Below, piece after piece: positions 34,271 through 42,318 of a stretch of 50,422 bases of DNA. The stretch covers positions 1-50,422 of IMG/VR virus record IMGVR_UViG_3300021437_000027; one strand, 5' to 3'. The DNA is from a virus. The position numbers and the translations under genes are program-made. The stretch's first letter is position 1. The number at the start of each line of letters is the position of its first letter. The notes below the pieces were generated by a model. The model ran no database searches. It had not been told where the DNA came from and saw only the letters and a program-made list of their open reading frames with translations.

Positions 34271-34486
34271 TCAAACCCCCAGCCGCTGCGTGAGCGGCAC
34301 ATAGTCAGGACGTGCGGCGCCCACCTTCTCGGCGGTCTCCAACACGCGGTAGTCGGCGCCCACCTTGTCAGCAGGCGGATGAATTTTTTCCTCGCGGCAC
34401 CACCGGCGCAGCGTGTGGATGCTGGGCACAGGCGAGTAGCGAGCGGCGGCCCACTCCTGCAGCGGTATCCACTTGGCGCGGGTCAC
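34271..34486 (-). CDS. xis: Excisionase (Xis-like)
   Basis: The 71-aa protein resembles lambda Xis: WIPLQEWAAARYSPVPSIHT followed by LRRWCREEKIHPPADKVG and a short YRVLETAEKV segment, giving the winged-helix with a wing ahead of a basic tail. It should bend attachment-site DNA and steer integrase towards excision. It starts at GTG 34486 overlapping the previous stop and lies in the same operon as int, but three small genes separate them. Confidence 0.8.
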   Translation of the reverse strand: MTRAKWIPLQEWAAARYSPVPSIHTLRRWCREEKIHPPADKVGADYRVLETAEKVGAARPDYVPLTQRLGV

Positions 34487-34803
34487 GGGGCACTCCGTTC
34501 GATCAGGCTCACCATGCTGCGGCTCACACCCAGGTCGCTGGCAATGGAATCCAAGGGCTCACCATGCTTGCGGCGACGGCGCACGATTTCAGCGTTGCGG
34601 GCGAACTTGGCAACGCGCTCGGCCACGGTGGCGAGGTAGTTGCGCTGGCGTTGCTTTGCGCTGCAGTACACCGCCCCATGCACCTCAATGGTGGGGAAGG
34701 TGTGGCCATTGGCGCACCGGCGGCGGCGCTCCGTGCGGTGCCCGCCATCTTTGGCCCGGGTGTCCAGCACCTCAGACCACGCGCCGCATTTGCTGCAGTT
34801 CAC
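34483..34803 (-). CDS. Zinc-ribbon plus HTH regulator (NrdR-like N-terminus)
   Basis: GTG 34803 overlaps the previous stop (GTGA) and gives a 106-aa protein. It starts with a zinc ribbon (NCSKCG...RRRRCANGHTFPT) very similar in layout to the N-terminus of NrdR, followed by a basic linker (QRQRNYLATVAERVAKF) and a C-terminal HTH (SIASDLGVSRSMVSLIERS). It lacks the ATP-cone of NrdR. The combination indicates a DNA-binding regulator; the target is unknown. Confidence 0.7.
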   Translation of the reverse strand: MNCSKCGAWSEVLDTRAKDGGHRTERRRRCANGHTFPTIEVHGAVYCSAKQRQRNYLATVAERVAKFARNAEIVRRRRKHGEPLDSIASDLGVSRSMVSLIERSAP

Positions 34804-35285
34804 TTGACCCCCAGGTACTGGCGCCACGGGACTTTCTTCCCGTCAACAAAGAAACCCCAGGTGCCTTGGTAGCGCCACGTAATGAACAAGGTCCAAACGC
34901 CATCTGGTGACACGCTGACGATCCGGTGGTACTCACCATGCTTGATAGCTGCCGTTTCACCAGGAGCGCGGAGCAGTTGCTTTCCGTCCAAGCGTTCCTC
35001 GACATAGACACCGCGCAGAATGATGGTGCGGGCATTCCAGGGGTGGTCATGCAGGTGCCGGTCACTGTCAGCTCTGCAGATGTGGTGTACCCGGATCGAC
35101 GGCAACCACTCCCATCGCTTAGCCGCTCCCGATTCGGGGTAGGGGTTGAACAGCCACCACCTGCCCATGTAGAGGCTGCGGCCATCTGCCGAACGAATGT
35201 GCGTGTAGGGAGTGCGCTCGGCACGCTTGTAGAGCCACTGCGCAACACAGGGCATTGCCGCAACACGGGCGATCAGCCCCCACAT
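34800..35285 (-). CDS. Cupin-like protein
   Basis: The 161-aa protein carries a metal-binding cupin signature, DRHLHDHPWNARTIILRGVYVE (here given as HLHDHPW followed by ILRGVYVEE), and a second strand pair with HGEYHRI. Cupin-fold proteins of this kind are found in many phage early regions without known substrate. ATG 35285 has GAGGT nine bases upstream and follows an overlapping TGATG stop-start; GTG 35288 is an alternative. Confidence 0.7.
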   Translation of the reverse strand: MWGLIARVAAMPCVAQWLYKRAERTPYTHIRSADGRSLYMGRWWLFNPYPESGAAKRWEWLPSIRVHHICRADSDRHLHDHPWNARTIILRGVYVEERLDGKQLLRAPGETAAIKHGEYHRIVSVSPDGVWTLFITWRYQGTWGFFVDGKKVPWRQYLGVK

Positions 35286-35497
35286 CACGGTGCCACCTCA
35301 ATGATGACCTCGGCAGTGGCGCAGAGCACGCCCTGCAGGGCGGGGCGCACCTCGACGCTCTGCACCCTCACATCCGGGTCGGTCAGTTCCACACCGGCCT
35401 CGGCGGCCACTGCTTTGGCCAGCAGCAACTTGAGGTCTTCGGAGTCGAGCAGCGCACGGATTCGGCGGCGCGATTGGGTCACGTCACTGACTTGCAT
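35285..35497 (-). CDS. Small helical protein, 70 aa
   Basis: ATG 35497 is preceded by GAGGA. The product (QVSDVTQSRRRIRALLDSEDLKLLLAKAV, then a beta-rich end VRVQSVEVRPALQGVLCATAEVIIEV) is a short alpha/beta protein of unknown function. It overlaps the preceding gene by 14 bases and is coupled to the cupin-like gene. Confidence 0.6.
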   Translation of the reverse strand: MQVSDVTQSRRRIRALLDSEDLKLLLAKAVAAEAGVELTDPDVRVQSVEVRPALQGVLCATAEVIIEVAP

Positions 35498-35696
35498 GTT
35501 GGGTTCCTCGTTGAGGTTGGTGCAGGCCCGGAAAATCCATGTGCTCGGCCTCGGGGCCGCAGGCGCCACCGTGGGCCCGCGCCCGCTCGAAAGGCACCGC
35601 TTGCTGACGTCCCACCACCGCGGGGCACTGACACAGGCCAGTGCTTCCGTGGCGGCAGACCCGCTCGCAGCCATAGGGCATGACGGGGGCCCACAT
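35484..35696 (-). CDS. Cys-rich small phage protein, 70 aa
   Basis: The start is taken at ATG 35696, six bases after the ssDNA-binding gene stop; ATG 35681 is also possible. The first half has a Cys/His cluster (CERVCRHGSTGLCQC), the second reads VPFERARAHGGACGPEAEHMDFPG, a pattern shared by small proteins in other temperate phages. It probably binds a metal ion; function unknown. No Shine-Dalgarno is seen, so translation is probably coupled. Confidence 0.62.
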   Translation of the reverse strand: MWAPVMPYGCERVCRHGSTGLCQCPAVVGRQQAVPFERARAHGGACGPEAEHMDFPGLHQPQRGTQHASQ

Positions 35697-35701
35697 GGCA
35701 A

Positions 35702-36568
35702 TCAGGGGAGCAGGTGCCCGGCCTGGATCATCTGCGCGTCGTTCCAGCCACCATCGATGAACGACTGATAGGTGTAGCCGGCGGCCAGGGCGGCAGGGCT
35801 CATGCGCTTGGCAGGCACTGCGAGGATAGCCGGGTTGGGCGGCACGGGAGGGGGCGCCACAGGGGCGGCCGGTGGCGCCACGTAGGCGGCGGGCGCAGCG
35901 GCCACAGGCACCTGGGGCGCCACGGCAGCGGGGGGCAGGGCATTCACCGGCACGGCGCTGGCGCCAGCGGGCAGGGGAGACTGGCCGAAACCGGCCTGCG
36001 TCGGATCGGGGCCGAAAGTGATTTCCGGGCCATAGCCGGCCAGCGCGACCATGCTGTGGTTGAGGTAGATGCCGGGCTGCTGCATGCTGCCGTTGCCATC
36101 CACACTGCCGGCGATCTGCACGTAGTAACCGGGCTTGACGGCATCGGGTTCTGCGATGGGTGCCGAACCATTGGCGTTGAAAATCCGGGGGGCGTAGCCG
36201 CCGCCGAAATTGAGCACCCAGCAACCGCGGTAGCCCTCCTGATCGACCGGCCGCTTGCCTTGGCGGTTGGGCACCGCGCTGTCACCGTCGATGATTTTCC
36301 AGGCAAAGGTCGGCGCCAGGGCCTGACCCTGCGGGAAGCAACCCAGGCCCACCGTGTGGATGACCTGGCCCCACGCGGTCTGGTTCCAGTGCGCTTCACC
36401 CTGCTTGGGGATGGCAATGGCCATGTAGTAATCCACACGGGCCTGGCCGGCGTTCGGGCCCGACTTGATGACCAGAGGCTTGCCCTCGGCGTCGGTGGTC
36501 TGCGGCTTGTAGAGATTGCCGCGCACGAGGCGGCCCACGGGGGTGGTGAAAGTCTTGGCGGTGCTCAC
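35702..36568 (-). CDS. Phage ssDNA-binding-like protein (DUF2815-like)
   Basis: GTG 36568 follows GGAG nine bases upstream; a longer reading would run into the promoter. The first about 180 residues (TPVGRLVRGNLYKPQTTDAEG, SGPNAGQARVDYYMAIAIPK, GCWVLNFGGGYAPRIFNANG) resemble the phage OB-fold ssDNA-binding proteins annotated as DUF2815. An Ala/Pro/Val-rich linker and a short C-terminal domain follow (AALAAGYTYQSFIDGGWND). It likely coats single-stranded DNA in replication and recombination. It opens the int/xis-containing operon. Confidence 0.75.
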   Translation of the reverse strand: MSTAKTFTTPVGRLVRGNLYKPQTTDAEGKPLVIKSGPNAGQARVDYYMAIAIPKQGEAHWNQTAWGQVIHTVGLGCFPQGQALAPTFAWKIIDGDSAVPNRQGKRPVDQEGYRGCWVLNFGGGYAPRIFNANGSAPIAEPDAVKPGYYVQIAGSVDGNGSMQQPGIYLNHSMVALAGYGPEITFGPDPTQAGFGQSPLPAGASAVPVNALPPAAVAPQVPVAAAPAAYVAPPAAPVAPPPVPPNPAILAVPAKRMSPAALAAGYTYQSFIDGGWNDAQMIQAGHLLP

Positions 36569-36599
36569 GTTGGAGTGCTCCAGGGTTGGTGTGGTAGAG

Positions 36600-36629
36600 A
36601 GTCTGCTATTTATTGACGGAGGTGTCAAT
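36600..36629 (-). promoter_or_regulatory. Operator-embedded promoter of the ssDNA-binding/xis/int operon
   Basis: On the minus strand TTGACA, a 17-base spacer and CAGACT lie over the palindrome ATTGAC-GGAGGT-GTCAAT (36612-36629). The perfect outer hexamers make this one of the best operator copies. Transcription would start near 36593 and first read the gene starting at 36568. Confidence 0.65.
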
Positions 36630-36637
36630 AGCAGAAA

Positions 36638-37204
36638 TTAGCTGACGCGAGCGTCCAGACCGCCCTTGTCTGCGCGGGCCTCTGCGTCGGCCTCGGTGAA
36701 CTTGTTGGGGAAGCGCACGCGCAACTTTTCGATATTTGCTGCCGCGCAGTCCTGCAGGTTCAGATTGAGGACGCAGCACACAGCAGCGAGGCACATGAGG
36801 GTGTCGTGCAGACGTTCAGCCGCGTCCTCATAACTGCCGGTCTCAATGAGGGCGCTGAACTCGCCCACGTTGGCAGCCAGGCGTCGTACACCGCGCGAGA
36901 GGTAAACGTCTGTGGTGACACCCGGCGTGAGGTTCAGGTCTGCCTGCACACCGGCAAACGACACGACGCCCAGGTCCAGCAAGCGATTCGCGGCGATGGC
37001 CCAATACCAGAGCACATCGCCAATTTCCTCGGCGGCATGCACACGGTCGATGGGCTTGAGGTAGATGCGGAGGCGCTTGACCTCGGTGGCCAGTTCCCCG
37101 AGTTCAGTGATGAGACCGAGGGCCGCGTGCTCAAGCTCGCCCGCCTGGTCGTGCATTGGCGCTGCGGTGCGTAGGGCCTGCTGGATGTAGTCAGAAATCA
37201 GCAC
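36638..37204 (-). CDS. MazG-like nucleotide pyrophosphohydrolase
   Basis: GTG 37204 follows GGAGGG. The 188-aa protein has the helical metal-binding pattern of all-alpha NTP pyrophosphatases: EHAALGLITELGELATEVKR in the first part and a later EEIGDVLWYWAIAANR. It ends with the common phage C-terminus NIEKLRVRFPNKFTEADAEA. It would hydrolyse (d)NTPs, altering the nucleotide pool or removing modified or alarmone nucleotides during infection. It overlaps the preceding gene by 7 bases. Confidence 0.82.
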   Translation of the reverse strand: MLISDYIQQALRTAAPMHDQAGELEHAALGLITELGELATEVKRLRIYLKPIDRVHAAEEIGDVLWYWAIAANRLLDLGVVSFAGVQADLNLTPGVTTDVYLSRGVRRLAANVGEFSALIETGSYEDAAERLHDTLMCLAAVCCVLNLNLQDCAAANIEKLRVRFPNKFTEADAEARADKGGLDARVS

Positions 37205-37494
37205 TTGTGTGCCCTCCGGTTGCGTTGCTGGTTGCGGCGCTTGCACGCCATGCGTTGACCCTGGCGCACGGTGTGGCCAGGCTTGGGGTACTTGGGATTG
37301 AGAAAGCGCTGGATGTGGCGCAGGCGCTGCGCCTGGTGGTCACGGTTGGTGGCCACACGGCGCGAGGGCAGGGCGTCCTGTCGCTGCTGTTGGGCCTGGG
37401 CCACGCCGGGCGCCGATACCGCCGAGTCCGGGAATCCGGCGGCTGCTGCGAGTGCGAGCCCGAGCGCGGCCAGCGTTGATTTACTGCTGTTCAT
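37198..37494 (-). CDS. Basic protein with signal-like N-terminus, 98 aa
   Basis: ATG 37494 overlaps the preceding stop (ATGA). The N-terminus (NSSKSTLAALGLALAAAAGF) looks like a weak signal or membrane segment, and the remaining part is very basic and Gln/Arg-rich (QRMACKRRNQQRNRRAHKC at the end). Gene overlaps on both sides support its reality, but the composition gives no clear function. Confidence 0.5.
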   Translation of the reverse strand: MNSSKSTLAALGLALAAAAGFPDSAVSAPGVAQAQQQRQDALPSRRVATNRDHQAQRLRHIQRFLNPKYPKPGHTVRQGQRMACKRRNQQRNRRAHKC

Positions 37495-38630
37495 CCGAAT
37501 ACCCTCCGTGCTTCGCTACCGTCATCCGGCACCAGCGTGGCTGCGCCTGCATGGCGCGTGCTGTAGGCGCCCACCAGGGCCTCGTCCAGGCCCGCCTTGA
37601 TCGCTTGCTTGGGGGTGAGCGCAGCCGGGGGCTTGGCCACATTCAGGCCCATCATTTGGCCCAGCGCGATGACCTCGGTGGCCGGGCGCACCCACACCTG
37701 CCGGCCCTGTGCACGCTCGACCTTGAACCACGCCACGCGGCGCCCGGCACGCTCGCTGGCCAGGGCCTGCTCCTGCAGCCCCGAAATGCGCGCGTTCAGG
37801 CGGTCACGCGACTGCAGCAAGGTGCGCAGTTCCAGACCCAGCGCATCGGGCGCCAGTTCCAGTGGCTGCGCCTGGCCGGCACGCTCGGCCGCGCTGTAGC
37901 CGGCACGCTGCAGGGTTGGGCAGGCGTGACGGGCGCTGCAGTTGCCGCACTCGTCGCCCGTCTGTACCCGGGGGTTGTCGCCCAGGGCTTCCTCAGCAGC
38001 GCCGGCTGCCCGGTTGATGTAGCCGCGCAGGTCGCTTGCCGGGAGGGCCCACCACCGGCTGGCGCCTTGGCGGTGGTAGCACCGCGGCTGGATGATGCCC
38101 AGCACCACATCGACCTCAAGGTCACTCAGCTTGGTGCCAGATATGCAACCCGCCGCATAGGCAGCAAGCTGGTAGTTGCCGAACACCTCGACCGGGGAGT
38201 GGCCGAATTTGTAGTCCCACACCATGAGCTTGGCACGGCCCGAGGGTGTGCGGCTCGCCGGTATCCAGGCACGGTAATCCGGTGTTCCCCAGCACTCGGC
38301 GTGCACGGTCGGGATGGCCACGGGCACCTCGACCGCAAGGTCAGTCAAGCCCATCCCGTAGGGCGCGAGGTCGGCGGTGATGGTCTCGATGACCTCCTGC
38401 GCCCCCTCGTGCATTTCCTCGGTCACGATGACCCCGTTAGGGGCCGGCGTATCCACCGGTGCCCAGGTGCCTGCCACAGCGTGCTGGACGACCCAATGGG
38501 CTGCCTCACCCTCGCGGGCTGGTTCGTCATCGCCATAACCCGGGTGGGTCTGCTGCATGCGCAGCGATCCCGGGCACTGGACAGTGCGAGCCAGCCCCGA
38601 GGGCTGAACGAGCGCATGCACGCCCGACAC
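37491..38630 (-). CDS. DUF2800-type PD-(D/E)XK nuclease-like protein
   Basis: The 379-aa protein resembles the phage DUF2800 family, relatives of RecB/Cas4-type nucleases. A WGTPDYRAW strand and VWDYKFG (the D-x-K part of the active site) are followed by GNYQLAAYAAG and a Cys cluster (CGNCSARHACPT) as in the iron-sulphur or zinc site of Cas4-like enzymes. It may process DNA ends in phage recombination. GTG 38630 follows the previous stop at once. Upstream and downstream genes are all in the same operon. Confidence 0.75.
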   Translation of the reverse strand: MSGVHALVQPSGLARTVQCPGSLRMQQTHPGYGDDEPAREGEAAHWVVQHAVAGTWAPVDTPAPNGVIVTEEMHEGAQEVIETITADLAPYGMGLTDLAVEVPVAIPTVHAECWGTPDYRAWIPASRTPSGRAKLMVWDYKFGHSPVEVFGNYQLAAYAAGCISGTKLSDLEVDVVLGIIQPRCYHRQGASRWWALPASDLRGYINRAAGAAEEALGDNPRVQTGDECGNCSARHACPTLQRAGYSAAERAGQAQPLELAPDALGLELRTLLQSRDRLNARISGLQEQALASERAGRRVAWFKVERAQGRQVWVRPATEVIALGQMMGLNVAKPPAALTPKQAIKAGLDEALVGAYSTRHAGAATLVPDDGSEARRVFG

Positions 38631-38631
38631 T

Positions 38632-39468
38632 TCAGGCCCCGAGCATGGCGGCGAGGTGCTGGTAGATCGCGGGCACCTTGTCGGGCGCAGCGATCAGGGC
38701 CGGCAGGCTGGCCACACCGTGGGCGGTGAGCACGCCCTGCAAGCCGGCGTTGTCCAGCTTGCCGGCAGTCATCTTGGGCGTCACCCACAGCATCAACTCG
38801 CCAAAGGTATTGGGCGCGGCAGGTGCGCCGGCCTCGACAGCAGCAGCGACACCCGTTGCAAAGACGCTGGCGGCCGAGGGCGGTGCGGGGGGCGTAGCCG
38901 GTGCCGGCGGAGCAACCGGGGCGGCAGCAGGCAGGCCGACACGGGCGCGCAGTTCGGCCTCGACCTGGGCCACCAGCGCCGGGTCGGTCTCGCGCTTCTG
39001 GCGCCAAGTGCCGTCCTTGTTGGTGGTCTTGGTGCTGGTGTGGATGCGCTCATCCCACGGCAAACCGTTCTTGTCAACGCTGGCGGCAGGGCTCGGTTGA
39101 GCGACAGGCGCCGAGGGTGCAGCCACCACGGGCGCGGGCGGCAGTGCAGGGGCCGACACCGCGGGGGGCGTGGGCGGGATGGTGGCCACGGGGGCAGTCG
39201 GTGCTGCTTCGGCAGCCGCAGAAGACGGGGCAAAAGCCGCCACCGGATCGAGGGCCAAAGGGGCAGCCACCGGCGGGATCACCGCAGTGGGTGCACCCAA
39301 AAGGGTGCCCTGGGTTGCGGGGATGACAGTGGGGGCAACTTCGCGTCCCATGTCCGGGCGGTCGGCGTGGGCAATGGTGATGGGCTCGCCGCCCAGCAGG
39401 TAACGGGCGACGTTGGCCATGACGGCAGAGTCGGCGGCTTCGTGACGGTCGAGGATGGCAAGGCGCAT
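38632..39468 (-). CDS. Pro/Ala-rich early protein with GLPWDERIH motif
   Basis: ATG 39468 is preceded by AAGGGA at a good spacing. The 278-aa protein has a short helical N-terminus (RLAILDRHEAADSAVMANVARY), a long Ala/Pro/Val linker, a conserved-looking segment (NGLPWDERIHTSTKTTNKDGTW, written here as GLPWDERIH with following TWRQKR) and a C-terminal helical domain. The GLPWDxRIH segment is common in early proteins of other temperate phages, often beside nuclease or recombination genes. Its function is unknown. It is the first gene of the leftward transcript from 39.5 kb. Confidence 0.65.
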   Translation of the reverse strand: MRLAILDRHEAADSAVMANVARYLLGGEPITIAHADRPDMGREVAPTVIPATQGTLLGAPTAVIPPVAAPLALDPVAAFAPSSAAAEAAPTAPVATIPPTPPAVSAPALPPAPVVAAPSAPVAQPSPAASVDKNGLPWDERIHTSTKTTNKDGTWRQKRETDPALVAQVEAELRARVGLPAAAPVAPPAPATPPAPPSAASVFATGVAAAVEAGAPAAPNTFGELMLWVTPKMTAGKLDNAGLQGVLTAHGVASLPALIAAPDKVPAIYQHLAAMLGA

Positions 39469-39498
39469 TTGGCGTCCCTTCAGTTGTTGAGGGTTCCG

Positions 39499-39529
39499 AC
39501 CATATTTGCTACTGACGCTAATTGTCAAC
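39499..39529 (-). promoter_or_regulatory. Leftward early promoter with diverged operator
   Basis: On the minus strand TTGACA is followed by an 18-base spacer and TATGGT. The palindrome is diverged (ACTGAC and GTCAAC with a 7-base spacer, 39511-39529). It drives the leftward operon beginning at 39468. Confidence 0.55.
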
Positions 39530-39536
39530 AAGCACA

Positions 39537-39573
39537 AATAGCGAAAAAAATAGCGGGCTAATTTTTCGCTATT
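39537..39573. promoter_or_regulatory. AT-rich 12-bp inverted repeat between the divergent early promoters
   Basis: AATAGCGAAAAA (39537-39548) and TTTTTCGCTATT (39562-39573) are exact inverted copies with a 13-base loop. It lies between the leftward and rightward operators and overlaps the first bases of the rightward one. It could bind a regulator, act as a bidirectional terminator or help unwind the region. Confidence 0.5.
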
Positions 39574-39600
39574 GACGGTTGCGTCAGAAATAGCGAGACT
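39571..39600 (+). promoter_or_regulatory. Rightward early promoter with operator
   Basis: ATTGAC-GGTTGC-GTCAGA (39571-39588) supplies TTGACG as -35; after 17 bases comes GAGACT (39595-39600). Transcription would start only about 4 bases before the helicase ATG at 39611, suggesting a leaderless or nearly leaderless mRNA. The helicase gene lacks a clear Shine-Dalgarno, which fits. Confidence 0.55.
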
Positions 39601-39610
39601 CGCGGCGCCC

Positions 39611-41230
39611 ATGCCTACCCACTCACTTCGCTACTACCAGCACGACCTCGTGGTCGGCGTCAAAGCCGCCTGGTCGCGGGTTCGCAACGTCCTTGCCGTG
39701 TCGGCCACGGGCAGCGGCAAAACCGTGGTGGTGGCCAGCCTCATTGCCGATGAGCCCGGCGCGTCTTGTTTCATCGCCCACCGCACTGAACTGGTCTCAC
39801 AGGCCAGCATCGCCCTGGCGCGCGAGGGGATCGTGCACCGGGTCATCGGCCCGGACAGCCTGCGCCGCAACTGCGCCGCCATCCATGTGGCCGAGTTCGG
39901 CCGCAGCTTCTACGACCCCAACGCACGCACCGCAGTTGCGGGGGTTGACACACTCGTGCGGCTGCCGGAGTCCGACCCTTGGCGGCATCAGGTGCGCCTG
40001 TGGGTGTGCGACGAGGCTCACCACCTGCTAGAGCAAAATAAGTGGGGCACCGCCGTCACCCTGTTCCCCAACGCTCGTGGCCTGGGTGTGACCGCCACGC
40101 CCATGCGCGCCGATGGCAAGGGGCTGGGCCGCCACGCTGACGGGCTGATTGACGAGATGGTGGTGGGCCCACCGATGCGCCAGTTGATCGACGAGGGCTG
40201 GCTGACCCGCTACCGGGTCTTTGCGCCGCCCTCAGACCTTGACCTGACTGCCGTGGCGGTATCGGCCAGCGGCGACTACTCGCCCGAGCCACTGCGCAAG
40301 GCGGTGCACCGCAGCCACATCGTGGGCGACGTGGTGGCCCACTATCTGCGCATCGCCCGGGGTAAGCTGGGCATGACCTTCTGCGTGGATGTGGAAGGGG
40401 CGACCGAGACCGCCGAGGCGTTCCGCGCCGCCGGCATCCCGGCCGAGGTCATCAGCGGCAAGACGCCCGAGCTTGAGCGGGCAGCCATCATGCGCCGGTT
40501 CCGCTCGCGGCAGGTGCTGCAGATCGTCAGCGTGGACATTCTTGGCGAGGGCACCGATGTGCCTGCTGTCGAGGTGGTCAGCATGGCGCGGCCAACGCAG
40601 TCCTATGGGCTCTATGTGCAGCAGTTCGGCCGCGGTCTGCGCCTCATGGACGGCAAGGAATTTGCGCTCATCATCGACCACGTTGGCAACGTTCAGCGCC
40701 ACGGGCTGCCCGATGCGCCGCGCCGCTGGTCGCTCGATCGACGCGAGCGCCGTGCTGCGGGCCCGCGTGACGCAATCCCGCTGCGCACCTGCCTGAACAC
40801 CGATTGCGTGAGCGTCTACGAGCGCCTGCTGCCGGCCTGCCCGTTCTGCGGCACCGTCGCGCCGCCACCGGCCACGCGGGGCTCACCGGCTCAAGTTGAT
40901 GGTGACCTGGTGGAACTGACGCCCGAGGCGCTGGACAGGCTGCGGGGCGAAATTGAGCGGGTGGACGGTGCGCCGGTGCTGCCCTATGGTGCTGGCCCCG
41001 CAGCCGCTGGATTCGTCAAGCGCCACCACTGGGAGCGCCAGCAGGCCCAGGACACGCTGCGCAAGGCTATCGCTGCTTGGGGTGGCCTCATGGCGGCCAG
41101 GCGCGGCCTGGACACCTCGCAGCAGCAAAAACTTTTCTTCTACACCTTTGGGGTCGATGTGGGCACTGCTCAGACGTTGAATGCTGCGGATGCGGATGCA
41201 CTGCGGGCTCGGGTGGAGGGGGCCGCGTGA
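39611..41230 (+). CDS. SF2 DEAD/DEAH-type helicase
   Basis: The 539-aa protein has a superfamily 2 helicase core: SLRYYQHDLV (Q-motif-like start), Walker A SATGSGKT, DEAH box (CDEAHHLL), motif III (VTATPMRADG), and motifs V-VI (SVDILGEGTDVPAVE, QQFGRGLRL). A C-terminal zinc-ribbon-like pair (CLNTDC...CPFCG) and a helical tail follow. Such helicases help replication-fork restart or recombination in phages. ATG 39611 is chosen by domain start. It overlaps the methyltransferase start (GTGA). Confidence 0.9.
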   Translation: MPTHSLRYYQHDLVVGVKAAWSRVRNVLAVSATGSGKTVVVASLIADEPGASCFIAHRTELVSQASIALAREGIVHRVIGPDSLRRNCAAIHVAEFGRSFYDPNARTAVAGVDTLVRLPESDPWRHQVRLWVCDEAHHLLEQNKWGTAVTLFPNARGLGVTATPMRADGKGLGRHADGLIDEMVVGPPMRQLIDEGWLTRYRVFAPPSDLDLTAVAVSASGDYSPEPLRKAVHRSHIVGDVVAHYLRIARGKLGMTFCVDVEGATETAEAFRAAGIPAEVISGKTPELERAAIMRRFRSRQVLQIVSVDILGEGTDVPAVEVVSMARPTQSYGLYVQQFGRGLRLMDGKEFALIIDHVGNVQRHGLPDAPRRWSLDRRERRAAGPRDAIPLRTCLNTDCVSVYERLLPACPFCGTVAPPPATRGSPAQVDGDLVELTPEALDRLRGEIERVDGAPVLPYGAGPAAAGFVKRHHWERQQAQDTLRKAIAAWGGLMAARRGLDTSQQQKLFFYTFGVDVGTAQTLNAADADALRARVEGAA

Positions 41231-42318
41231 GCAACATTCGGGATTGGGGCGTGTTCCGCCTGTACCGGGGAGATAACCTGCAAGTGCTGCGGTCTCTGCC
41301 TGACAATTCGGTTGATTCCATCGTGACCGACCCGCCCTATGGGTTGTCGTTCATGGGCAAGAAATGGGACTATGACGTGCCGCCGGTTGAGACCTGGGCA
41401 GAGTGCTTGCGGGTGCTCAAACCCGGTGGCTACCTGCTCGCTTTTGCGGGTACGCGCACCCAGCACCGCATGGCTGTCCGTATCGAGGATGCAGGCTTTG
41501 AGATTCGGGATATGATCGCCTGGGTGTACGGGTCGGGGTTCCCGAAGTCGTTGGATGTTTCAAAGGCGCTGGACGCCGCCACCGACGCAGCCCCCCAGTG
41601 GCAGGGGTGGGGAACCGCCCTCAAACCTGCGCTAGAACCCATCACCGTGGCGCGCAAACCGCTGATTGGCACAGTGGCGGCCAATGTGCTGGCCTGGGGT
41701 ACTGGCGCGTTGAATATTGACGAGTGCCGCGTGGAATCTGAGGCCGGGGGGCGGCCACTTCGTGTGGTTGCACCGCTGCGCGATGGCGTGCAATACGCAG
41801 GAAACGCACTTGCTGGACGACTGGACGGCAGCCTGGCCTCAAGCGTTGCGGCCGGTTCGACTGAACGGGGCCGCTGGCCAGCGAACCTAATTCACGATGG
41901 GAGCGACGAGGTGCTGGCCGCGTTTCCGCAGGCGCAGGGTCAGCAGGGCCGTGCACGCACCGATGGCGCCGACCAGGGGAACAACACTTTTGGCGCCTTG
42001 AAACACATCACCAATCGGCCCGACCCTCGTGGCGACACGGGCAGCGCCGCCCGGTTTTTCTACTGCGCCAAGGCCAGTAAGAACGACCGAGGTGAAGGCA
42101 ATACCCACCCCACCGTCAAGCCGACCGATCTGATGCGATACCTCGTGCGCCTGGTCACACCGCCGGGGGGCACTGTGCTTGATCCGTGGATGGGTTCGGG
42201 CAGCACCGGCAAGGCAGCAGTTCCCACCGGGTTCAAGTTCATCGGTATCGACCGAGACGACTGGCTCGACCTTGCAGAGCGGCGCATTTCTGTGGCCGCT
42301 TTTGGTTGCGCCGCATGA
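41227..42318 (+). CDS. DNA N6-adenine/N4-cytosine methyltransferase
   Basis: GTG 41227 lies in the helicase stop overlap. The 363-aa enzyme has the catalytic motif TDPPYG (residues about 35-40) ahead of the SAM-binding motif (DPWMGSGSTGKAAV near the C-terminus), i.e. the beta-class order of N6_N4_Mtase enzymes. The middle region (WQGWGTALKPALEPITVARKP) is typical of phage members. It would methylate phage DNA, either against host restriction or for regulation. No cognate restriction enzyme is present. Confidence 0.9.
   Translation: MSNIRDWGVFRLYRGDNLQVLRSLPDNSVDSIVTDPPYGLSFMGKKWDYDVPPVETWAECLRVLKPGGYLLAFAGTRTQHRMAVRIEDAGFEIRDMIAWVYGSGFPKSLDVSKALDAATDAAPQWQGWGTALKPALEPITVARKPLIGTVAANVLAWGTGALNIDECRVESEAGGRPLRVVAPLRDGVQYAGNALAGRLDGSLASSVAAGSTERGRWPANLIHDGSDEVLAAFPQAQGQQGRARTDGADQGNNTFGALKHITNRPDPRGDTGSAARFFYCAKASKNDRGEGNTHPTVKPTDLMRYLVRLVTPPGGTVLDPWMGSGSTGKAAVPTGFKFIGIDRDDWLDLAERRISVAAFGCAA

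Noticed and set aside
34483-34803. Zinc-ribbon protein considered as true NrdR
   Set aside because: The ATP-cone domain is missing and a C-terminal HTH is present instead; no ribonucleotide reductase genes are visible.
37452-38729. Plus-strand frame of 425 aa opposite the DUF2800-type gene
   Set aside because: The minus-strand frame has family features and operon coupling; the plus-strand translation is low-complexity Arg/Gly/His-rich.
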